Source: Undaria pinnatifida
Taxonomy: Eukaryota > Sar > Phaeophyceae > Laminariales > Alariaceae
Length of the DNA: 64,000 nt
Direction of reading: 5' to 3'
Assembly: GCA_012845835.1 (NCBI GenBank)
Contig: JABAKD010000014.1
Span: 10,573,219-10,637,218 of the forward strand
Shown piece after piece: positions 44,101 through 56,100 of this stretch; positions within the stretch are counted from its first letter, which is position 1; every line of letters begins with the position of its first letter. Below the pieces are notes generated by a model. That model was not told where the DNA came from. It was given only the letters and a program-made list of their open reading frames with translations, and did not search any database. Both the position numbers and the translations under genes were made by a program.

Positions 44101-47100
44101 AAACTATGCCCCTCAAAATAAAGCCACCAAGCTTTTCCGGATTATTGAGAGGATAAAAAGGCAAACATCACTGGAAATGATTTTTGATTACGTCAGCAAC
44201 GACCGCTTGGAGCTTCGCTGTTTAGACGTACTTTCGGATGTCAGATCACCCATCCCTACCCTGAGCAAAGTGCAAATTGCATTGCATTGCATTGATTGGC
44301 ACGTTGGTGCTGGGAAAAAAAAGAGTAATGTATCCTGCATGGACCATAGGAAGGATGATTAAATGCGGAGTAACTTTTTTTTTTTGCCGGGACGCCATCA
44401 GCCGGGGGGGGGTGGCTGATTTGGCTCGCGTCCTCGCCTCACTTTAGTCGACAAGTGGGTTGGCCATCAGCTGGCTTCGCCAGCCGACTTACCGACTATA
44501 GTCACCTACATGGCTAACGGCACCTACCGATTAGCTATTAGTCGCTAAATCCTGCCGACTCACAGTTCTACCAATTGTGCCTTGCAGAATTATATCTGGG
44601 TTGCACGTTCATTTCTCTCGGGCAGCTTCTAAGTGAGCTGTACAGCTGCTCAAGTTGGTAATAGGACCCTAAAAAAAAAATAGGTGCACCTCTACACTAC
44701 ATGACACTAGAGCAGAATGCCTCGCAACAACTAGAAAAACTCCCTCCGCGAACTGTCGCCGAAATCCTCCAGACTGCGCTGCCCACGGTCGTCGAGGCTA
44801 GAGGGGCAACACACCTCGTAGGGCCACCGATGCACCACGCACGGTAGGAGCGAAGCGCTACGCACCTCGTTCGTAGCTGAGCAAAATATCAGGTGAAGCG
44901 AAGCCGTGGTATACCGCCGCCAGTTTCCACGCCAGATTGTGCGCATCCTGTTGGGGGAAGCAGGGCCGGCGTAGTGTGGGTGCGCGTAATCGACGGCAGC
45001 GCTTGTAAGGGTCAATGCCAACGAAAGACAAAAAAATGTCAAGAATCGCGACAAAACAAAATGAATTTTTCGCAAAATCGTGATATTTGCCAGGATTCGT
45101 GACTTTGACACGTATTCATGAAATTCCCTGAAATGGATGGTCAACATTCCAGAGAAAAAACACGTGATTCCGTCTCTGACAAACTTGATATTTCAGAATG
45201 TACAAAAAATGTCCAGAATCGTGATTTTTTGCGTTCGTAAACGTAGGAATGACCCAAGTGGCCCCTCCCCTTTGGGACTCCAAAGGGGAAAAGTGTCTCT
45301 CGATAAAGTGGTATGACGATTTTAGCATCGGCCACATTAACCCTCTTAGCACCGCACTCCCGACATGGAGACAAAACAATTGGAATTAGACTGTGAAAAA
45401 TTAGGCGTTGGAAACAGGTCAAAACAGGCCGGCGGCTGGCGTAGAGCATGTGTTCTAAGCCCAGTTTTAGGAGTATACGAAGAGTCGTTCTACGGTAGCC
45501 CCACCAACTTTTCTTTAAACGAACTTGCCAGTTTTGAAACAAGGTCCCGGCCGTATTTTCTGAAACACGGTGCCCCTTTGCCACCCTGGCGCCATCGTTC
45601 GATACTACTGCTAGTTCTTTGCAAACAAGAAAATATTGTATGTACTGTTTTCATAGCATCGTTCCTCGCGTCGAGCAGTCATAAAACATTGGTTTAAGGT
45701 AAATCGCTGGTTTAGGGGGGGCGGACATAGTAGAATCAGTCCGAAACATGCTGCAAAAAACACCTGTGCTACGCTAGAGGCACTCTCAGCACTTTAGGGT
45801 AAAAAAACAACTCAGAGTGACGGGGCTCTTAACCCAAAAAAATAGTAAATGCTTTTCTTATGTGGCAACGAAAAAAAATAATACCTAGGGCGTGGGTTTG
45901 TTCATCGGTTTGTATTTTCAGTTCATTCAAAATCAGTCTTTTGGCTACGTATAGAGCTCCTCAAGTCACCACACCCTCAAAACAGAAATGGTTGCATCTC
46001 TACGGTGGCATGTGTCAGCATGCCGACACTCGTACGCCTGCGTGTCCTTTTTTACACGATTGACACGATCAGATCGCCCATCCCGTGTTTAGGCTGGATA
46101 TACAAGGGTATCAAAAAGGGTAACAGGAAAGGAGAAATATCCCCGGATCAAGCGTCACCGACCACGGCGCAGCACAGGACACCTAATAAGAAACGTAAGT
46201 ATTACCCAGGCTTGATTTCTTACTTGGGAGACGGTGCCTTCTACACTAACTTCAATGTAACGGCTAAAAGACATAGCACTGAAGTCTGTATTTATTGTTA
46301 CTCTGTTTCTTGTTATCAATAGGTGCCTGTGCTCCGTCACGACAAGGGACTCTCTGTTCGAGCGACCAACGCTTGAAGGCCGTGGCGGCGATTCCTTCCC
46401 AACCAGGTACATGATAAGGCGTGAACGGATCGAGCCGAACGCGATACTGATGTAGATCGAAGAACGGTAGATACGGGTGATGCATTGCCCTCCCGAATCC
46501 CGAAAATAAACTACTGTTGAACCAATCCCCACTACTCAACAATATAGTACAGTAGGGGTTCCTCAATAAGGCGGTCTGATAAGTGCGGTACCCCGGCACA
46601 AGGCGGTCAAAATCGCTCAGCGCGACCGAAGAATGCACTCACAACCTGGAATTAATAAGGCGGCTTCCCCCTATAAGGCGGTCATATTGCTCTGACACAC
46701 CACCACCTTACTGGGGAACCCCTACTGGATACTACTAAAGAATTACCCTTACTATCTGTGCATGCACCAGCAACACATAAAAAAACTCTTTTCTGCACAG
46801 CGAAACGAAAAAAAAAGAAAGTAAATAATTCAAAACCTCGCATCGAGAGGGTGGCCGACGACCCGTCGAAGCCAGCTCGTGGGCTCTCCAAACAATCAAA
46901 CAAGAACTAGGTACAATGGTATGTGATACGTAAGACAAGGAAAATCACCCACGTGATCTTAAAACAGTTAAGCAATTACATTGGAAGAAAAGGCAAGCCA
47001 CAACAAAGCAAGGCAAACACACAACAACCTGTTGACCATGAGTCGAAATCAGCCTTCAGGTTCCCACACAACCAACTAAGTACCAGATCCATGATAACGC

Positions 47101-50100
47101 GGGAAAAACAGGCACGGGCTCCCAAAAATAAAAAAACTAAGCAAGGAGCATATGGGAAGAAAGACAAGGCCGGTCAAAACAGCTTACGAATACCAGATGC
47201 CGGTATGAGCTCCGACGAAAATCGTCTCGCCAAACAACACAAAACGAACGGCGCACCTGCACCCCTGTGTTTAGACCGAAACCACCCGCAGGAGGAAACT
47301 GATGTGCGGCGTCCCCTACCAAAAACAGGCCTCCGCTGCGCGCCTTCCCCTCCCCCCCAGTCCTGACAACGCCTCCTGGCGCGGGTGCGCTGTCAAAGTA
47401 CTTGTCGGCGACGAGAGCGTTCATTGTCCACGGACGGATAGAGCACACCTCGATGTCCAAGCGCGAGCCACCCGGGCCGAGCGCATGCCGAATAAGCGAC
47501 CTTGCCAGCTCCACCGAAAAAGTCTGATAACAACGCGAAGAAAAAAACCGAAAGAAAAGGGGGGGGGTAGATACTGACGCGACACGGTTGTTGTTGATGT
47601 CGTCGTTGTTGCTGTGGTGGTGGGCCACAGGACAGGCTCCAACAACCTTGGAGTCCAAAATATCTCTTAGGAAAAACAAAAACAGCCTGATGCTTTTGCT
47701 CTAGTCTTCAAATAGTGCCTGATGGAATTGACACCGAGGCGACAACACTAGCTGTTGGCGTTGGTGTTGGTGTTGGTCCTGGTGTTAACTGTTCTGGGGT
47801 TTACGTCGAACCAATAAGATGGCATTGTGTCGACCCGACGAACGCGCTAACAAGGGAACGACGGGCAAAAACATACGAAACAGCAAGGCCAAGACCCTAC
47901 TACTGCCTGGAAAGATAAAGGCTCGGGTTACAATACTATGAAAGCCGCACCAACGGGATACAATCGTGCCGACCCGATGAATGTGGTACAGTGCGGGGGT
48001 CCCAATAGTGCCGGTTGAACAGTGCCACTGCCCTCTATAGTGCCCGTTGAATGGTGCAACTGCTCTCTATAGTGCCTGTTGAATAGTGCCACTGCCCGCT
48101 AAAGTACCGGTGAAATCGCTTGACACGACTGGAAGTCTCCATATAAACTCTCTATGGTACCCCTTTTCTCAAGATACTATAGTACTACAGTAAAGAGTCA
48201 TACCGCGCTAAAGGTGGAGCAGATTCTAAGAAGTTTCTGTCCTCCTAACTTGGAGAGCTTAATATCTCACACACCCGAAACACGCCTTGAACACGCCTTC
48301 CAAGACGTTCGTTCGTGCAACCCGATCAGGATTTCTATACTACACGCTAGTCCTAAAACAAGTATACTCGTAAAAAGATCATAGTAACCGATAAATCCAA
48401 ACTTGAGGAGTTCAACCAATCACATTATCAGAACATCAAAACGTCAGAAACGTGTGAGAAACATCAGTTGACCCAAAAACTGCAAACCCCTATCTATGAT
48501 ACCGTGCGATGACTCAGTAGTGCCGGCGCCCTGAAAAGTTCCAGTATATTTGGCTGGCACAAACCGGCATTTCCTTGAGAGTCGCCCACTGTACGTGTAT
48601 CAGGGAACCGACGGCAAAGAAGACGAAACAGCGAGGTCAAGACCATTGCTGCTGAGGAAAAAAATAAGCTACGGGCTGTCATAATATGTTTTAAAGCAAC
48701 ACACCAGGGGCCGATGCAAGGATAACTAACTGATTTATGGGATGTTCTGTGTGTTGGACTGATTCTACGATAGTCCCCCCCCAAAACCAGCGATTGTCTT
48801 CAACAAACGTTTCAATGGCTGCTCGACACGAGGAAGGGTGCTATGAAAAAAGCCTCCACATATTTTCTCGTGTGCAAAGGTCTGTCGAATGATAACGTCG
48901 GGGTGGGCAAGGACACCGTATCTCAGGAGATACGACCGGGAGCTGGTTGCAAAAACGGCGATCTCGTCGAAGAAAAGTTGGGGGGGTACCGTAGAACGAC
49001 GCGTTGTCTTCACACTAAATCGGTTATTTCTACCCAACGTCATCAGCACGTAGTAGTACACTCACTGTTCATCCCGATTATTTGTCATATTAATATAAAG
49101 ACACAAATTATGTGGTCACAGACTGGAACAGAGAAACCAAAAGCATATAATCGCAAAAGAACAGAGGGAAACAAACGAAATGCTAGCGTACCGGGTACGA
49201 ATAACACAACAAAAAACCAACTCCAAAGAAGAAATTACGGTAGTTGAATAAAACAAAATAAAAACAAAAAACAAAAAACAAAAAACAGAGAGCACAAAAC
49301 AGAAGGACTCCTGGAAGGACACAAAAACAGACAAAAGCAAAAAGACGCAATTAGACAAGACGAAACCTTGTCTTCAATATTAAATCTGTTATTTCTACCC
49401 AACGACATGACAGTTAACAGAGCACCCAGTGTTTTTCCTGATTCTTCATCCTAGAGGGACACAGGGTATGTGGTCATAGACTGAGAAAATCGGTCGCGAT
49501 CAAAACACCACCAGGTGTTGGGACCTGGGATAGTAGGAAACTCCCTCGGATACCGTCCAGGGCCACCACGAGAACACAATGAGAATATCCAACGGCACAT
49601 CGGCATGCATAGGCGAATGCGGTGGGAAGACAAATTGCAGGATGGACTGCAGGCAAGAACGCCAACAGAGAGCGCAACTAAAAAAGGCAGATCGAACGTC
49701 ATATTGGTGCTCGAGAGTATTTCACAACCGCCCATATATATCGGAAATACACAAGAAAAACTACACGAGTCTTGTCCATTTTCGCTGGACAAAAACGAGA
49801 AAACTCGAACGCGTCTTCTTCCTATCAACAGCGGACGAACAAGAAAAAAATTCGCACGGACCGTCGATTGATGGATGTGTCCGCGCAGAAGACAAGGAAA
49901 GTTCTGTTTTCCCTTCACTTGGCGATGTTATGCAAGGGCAAACATGCTCCCAGCAGGTAGTACCAGACTGTGAGCTCCCCACAACACACAGTACGAAGGT
50001 GATTTATATATATATATATATATATGTCATCATTAGCTGGTCCCAAAAGCGGGTTTGGAGGTGCTGCAGGTGTTGGTCCACCCCGTCAGACCACGGCTTC

Positions 50101-53100
50101 GGTGTTATAGTTGTTGTGTTTTTATCCTTCGGCGGATGGGGGAAAGTATGTTTAAGCTCACTCCTCTTACTTTGGTTTCTTTAATCTCCCGGCGGATGGG
50201 GAAAAATATAAAGCTTAAGCTCACCACACTTCCACGTTTTCCCATACACGTTGTGTGTCGATTTAACAAAATTATTTTCACAATCCAATAATGCTTTGAG
50301 CTCACCACAAAATCACGTATTTCCATACACGTTTGTGTGTCCACTCTACTCAATTGTATTCGCAATCCAATAACGCTTAACCTCACACACACTTCCACGT
50401 ATTTTCGTACATACATGTGTGTCAATCTAACTCAATCGATTGTATTCGCAATCCAGCGATATGATACGTTATGATAGGTTGTGCATCCTTCAGTTCCCGT
50501 GGTAGCGACAGCGCGAGCTATCCCTGTCCCTACCGGCGGTCCCCGTTACTACTCCGGCAGCGCAAGCTGCCGTTCGTTGTACACGGATGCGTGAGTATGT
50601 CGACCCGACTCGATTCTTGGGGATAAACTCACTTTTGTATTCATTTTTTTTTTTTTTTTCTATCCTCCGGCGGATGGGGAAAAATAAAGCTTCAGCTCAC
50701 CACACTTCCACGTATTTTCATACGCGTCGTGTGTCGACTTAACTCAGTTGCTTTCGCAGCCCAACACTAGCTGGCGCACCCTTCGGGTCCCATTGTCGGT
50801 ATAGCGTAAGCTGTCCCTATCAGTGGTCTTCGTTACAACCCCGGCAGCGCAAGCTGCCGTTGTATACGGATGCGTTTGTATTAATCGCATATTGATCCCT
50901 TGTAGTATATTGATCCCTGGGGATAAGCTCACTATTGTATTAATAGTATCAAATAATACGCCCCCTTAATTTATATTTTTTCGCTCGACACGTGCTACGA
51001 TCGAGGTACAGCAGCACTGTTGCTTCAACTTTTTCTTTTTCCGCGAGCGACGGGGCGACGCGCTACTTGACCCAAAATCGTCGGATTTTTTTTTTTTTTC
51101 ACAAAACGAACTATTTTTTTATACTTCGAAGTACACCTTGGCCATGGTTTCGGTCAGCGGGTTGCACGTTCAACCTTACCCAAAATAGCGTTTTGCCTTA
51201 AGAGGGCTCTCGGATAGAGCTCCTCAACTGGGGTCATGAGCCCCAGAAAATAAAACGGCGATGCCATCTTTTGCTGCAGCACGTGTCTCTCGCTCACTCA
51301 AGAAGGGACTCATCGACATACCACGCTGGGGGTTGTCCTGTACTGCTACTAATCTATTCGTAGGGCCAAACGTTTCTGACGTTCTGGCCTCTATAGTGCG
51401 GTTGAGCTCCCTCAAGAGTGGAACTACCGGTTGATATGATATTTTTACGAGTATGCTTGTTTTAGGACTAAATCACACAAGTGTTGGTCTTTTTGCGCAA
51501 ACGCATGTCTTGGAAGGCATGTTTCGGGTGTGTGAGATATTGGGCTCCTCATGTTAGGAGCTCAGAAACTTCTTAGAAACTTATGCTGCACCCCCACCGT
51601 GGGATGAATCGTGAAAAAAAAACACTTTTGTTGGCGTACCTTAAGACACAATACACACAATGCACACCATTCCTTGTTCTTGCATACCGCGAAAGCGAAA
51701 AACCTCAAAAGTTTTTTTTATGGCTGCAGAGAAATCGGGTAGACACTTCCCACGAGTGGCTTCGAGCCGCAAAAAAAGAGACTTAAAAACACGTGTGGAA
51801 GTGGCCACACCAGAAAACAAAACAAGGTTCATTCGAAGCTGTTATCTACATGCAAGAAAGTACGCAAAAGGTGCGGAAGTCCGCCTCACAGCTGGGTGGC
51901 TCTTAGCGGGATGCAGCTCACCCTTCAGGCGACTCGCTAAACACCCCACGGCGCTTCGCGCTTGGTGCACGCGATTTCTTCCTGGTAGGTGAAAACCCGA
52001 CGTACTCCGTCCAGGCATCATAGGGATGCGAGGGTCTGTGGCTATGCATGAAATGAGTACACCCGCATAGCCATGGTCCCACCCTCTCACCTCTGCACTC
52101 TGGTGTGGCGGAAAAAAGGGAATCTGGCATGCCCACTCCCCCTCCTGAACGTTGTGCGCCACAAGAACGCAGATAGTCTCCTGCAACACCCGGACAGAGA
52201 AAACGAAGGTTCAAGGGGAAGAGCCGCCAATACAAGGCATGCAAATAAACATACAGGATACTTGTACAGTACCAAAATATATGTATTGTGCGTGAACCGC
52301 GCGTGGTTCCAGTACTACGAGAAGGATTTCTGGACATAAAACGCCATAAAGCACATTGTTAAAACCCTGACGTTAATCTTAACCCCAACTCCAACCCTTG
52401 GCCGACCTGTACGCACGTGGTCCGTAAAACATCCGTAAAAAAAAGCAATTTAGGAAAAAGTGTCAACCATGTCATAATCCAGACGCATGGTTTTGGCAAT
52501 TTCCATGCTAAATAGCACACGCCCGTTTACGGGCTCCGCACGTGCTACTGGATGGGATTGTCTCCATAAAAGTGGCCGAGGAAATGCCAGGTCGGGGTCG
52601 TCCACCTACATACTTCAAGCTGAGGTGCGGCTTTTTGCTTCTTTCCAAGTCAGCTGTAAGTTGCCGCTGGTTTATCCCGGTAGAAGCTTCGACTAATACT
52701 TGTACTGCCCAAGATTAAAGAAACCATGTGTCACAGCAGCGGAGCCATGTATACCTTCGACAGGCGTTTTGCATACACGCACATCATACACCCCGAACAT
52801 CATACGTAACCGCTCGAAGGTGTCATCCTCAGTCAGCGCCCACCCATTCGAGCGACGTCTTCTGCTCATCGGGGACAGGCGGACAAGCGGTCCGCAGCTT
52901 GCGATTCCCGCTCCTAAGTAGCCCCTTGGGATTATTCTGTCAACCGCCACCATTGCAAAATAGAAAGCACAGAGCTTAAACACCCCTTGTCTCTTCCACC
53001 TTGCCTATGGTTTGGCCGGACGCCCAGGTTTTTTAACACCGCCCCTCTCCCTCCATCGATCCGTCCCTTCTAGCACAGTTTCGTCGTGACAAGCAAGCAT

Positions 53101-56100
53101 CGCCCCAACGACTGCACACCACGTACAAAACCTCACACGCACCTCGTTATACACGAGCGTCCGCAAAACCACCTACAGCTGCCAAGCACTTCGCTATACA
53201 CGAGAGCCTGCAAAGCATGTACAACCCTCGCGCGATTCGCTATACACAAGACCATGCAAGCAGGGTGCACGATTACAAGAAAAAACGACACCCCATTCCT
53301 GAAAAGGCCAACAAAAAAAACGGAGCGCTCTGATCACAGGACGAAATAAGAGAAAACATGTGCCTTTCCTTTTTTTTTCAATCAAAAATCACTTGGTTTT
53401 AGCGACCCCCCCTGTCGAGACCCTAGACGGGCGGGGTGGGTCCTCTTAAACCCAGTGAAGAAACAAACAACGACTTTCTCTTCATTCGCCCTGTGATCAC
53501 ACCGCTCTTCTTTTTTTTTCTTTCTGGCCTTTTTGGGGGCGTGGTATCGTTTTATTTGTTTTGTCGTGCACCAATGCAAACGATCTACAACCCTAACATG
53601 CCCCCTTAAACACGAAAACTTGCAAACTATCACTGCTCTCGTATGTACAACCTTAACACACACCTTTCTATACACGAGAGCCTGCAAAACATCTGACGAT
53701 GACGGTGATGATGACTAAGATCTGACCATGACGACCATGACCTGTCGATGACAACTTATGATCTGACCATGACGACCATGGTGTTGTCACATTAGCCCAC
53801 TTCCCGGGAACCTGACCCGCGGTCACTAAACAGGCTAAGAAACCATCTGGAAGCTCTAGCTCTACCACGCACCTCGTTATAGACGAAGTACAACATGCCC
53901 GGACGCTGTCCCTTCGCCTTCAACAAGTGTCCGAGCCCCCTGCACCGAAAGTGGACGTTCACCAGATGCCCTAGATCTCGCCGTCCGGACAACTCCACCC
54001 CCGCCGCCGCGCGCACCGAGCTACCCGCACCATCTGCCGCTATAACATAATCACACGCTATAGCGTCGACGTCGTCGGCTGGCACGGTGGCGCTAGCGCT
54101 ACCATGAGAACACCTACGTTTCACTAGGAGCTCCATCTGGGGGAAGTCGCCGCCACCGTTAGGGTTCTGTTCGCTCGATCGCCGTCGAACGTCCGTGGCT
54201 TCGACGTCGAAACTAACCTACAATGGTTGAAGTTATTACCGCGTTGGCGTTGTCACGGACCGAACCAGATCAGGCATTGACGACAGTTAATCGTGGGATG
54301 GGGTGGGCCGACGCAGAAATCGTGGGACGGGACGAACGGAGGAAGTCGTGGGACGGGAAGAACGCAGGAAATCGTGGGACGGGGCGAAATCAGAAAATCG
54401 TGGGACGGGGCGAACGCAGGAAATCGTGGGACGAGGCGGACGCAGAAATCGCGGGACGGACCGAGCGCAGAAAATGGTAGGATGGGATGAACGCAGGAAA
54501 CCGTGGGACGGGGCGAACGCAGGGGAGGGCGTAGAGTTAGAGTTAGGGGTAGGATCACTCACTTTTCATGGGACAGACCTACTTGACATGACTGGGCGTC
54601 CATTTTCCCACAAGCGAAAGTAAAACGGCACTAAAGGTGCAAGCACGATATTAATAGCCCTGAAGGAAGCCACCTTATGGTCAGACATCAAAGCGTTAGA
54701 ACAACGACTCTCGAGCGCACAGGCACATACTGTACTATGGTATTGTACTATGGTATTGCACTATGGTATTGTACTGTGGTATTGTACTATGGTATTGTAC
54801 TGTGGTATTGTACTATGGTATTGCACTATGGTATTGTACTGTGGTATTGTACTTTGGTATTGTACTGTGGTATTGTACTATGGTATTGTACCATGGTTGC
54901 GACGCGTGCTGCGATAGGGGTAGCATTTTTTGGCCGATAACGCTCTGAATGACAGGGCTCCTTAATCAATTTCCAGTTCTTCCAATGTTTCCTATCTTAT
55001 TCTAAATCCAAGTGTTTTGTCCTCATGTCGGGAGTGCGGAGCTAAAAGGGTTAACTAAGGAATTAACCATCTGCCATCGTAATGACACCCCACGATAGAG
55101 GTGCAGCGGAAGTTTCTAAGCTTCTGGGCTCCTAACATGAGCAGCTCAATATCTCATACACCCGAAACATGCCTTCCAAGACATTCGCTCGCGCAACCCG
55201 ACCAACATTTTTTTTGATGCGCTAGTCCTAAAAGAAATGTACTCATAAAATTATCATACTAACCAATAGTTGCTCACGTGGGGGGCCCAACCGGTCACAA
55301 GGTCAACAGGTCAGAAACCTTTGGTCCAAAACGTGCAACCCCAAGTGTGGGAAGACTCGAATTCCATGCGCGTTTTTGTTTTCCTCATCTGTTCTATTAT
55401 ATTGACACTTTTCCTCTGTCCATATCCCTCTCTAGACGTAACTCAGACCCGGGGGGGTACTAAGAAGGCTCTTCTCCCCCCTCTCCACTACGGTACGCGC
55501 CTTCGTTTTATCGCGGGAAGATTCCGCCTATTTCTTCCCTCGTCGACTCGCATCGAATTGTAGTATCCGCTGTATACATAGCTATTCAATAGGCCAGACG
55601 GAAATCATCTTCATTTGTTCTCACAAAGGCAGTTTTGGGTGGGGTACAGAGCTCCAACTGTTTAAACAGTATGAAAAGAACCAGGTGCACTCTTACCGGA
55701 GCACGGCTCCTGCGCGCTCAACCCTGCTCAATTGTTACAGCGCTTGGGTAATTTTGCCGACCACAGCCTCCCGGGGAACTCGCCTGAGACGAGGGACACC
55801 ACTCCGACGCAGCGCGCTGCGCTTGTTCCAGTAGCAGGGGCAGCAGAGCGTTTTGAGACAGATGTGCGACGCCTGTAGGGGATAGCCGTCGCCTCTCCGC
55901 CTCCCCTTACAAAAAAAACGAGAAAATAGTGGGCATTGTAACAATGGGTGCGGACGTTGTGAATAAAGCACAGGACACCCAACAAGAAACATGGTAACAA
56001 GAAATTCAGGCTGATATTTACAGGATTAAGAAATCTGAGAGACATTGTGTTGAAGTTAGTGTAGAACGCGCCGTTTCTCAAGCAAGAAACCTAGCCTGGG

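Noticed and set aside
45141-45584. 147-codon minus-strand ORF within the monooxygenase gene
   Set aside because: Part of its sequence resembles 48820-49000 and so looks like repeat DNA. It has no family motif and lies in the intron between exons e and f.
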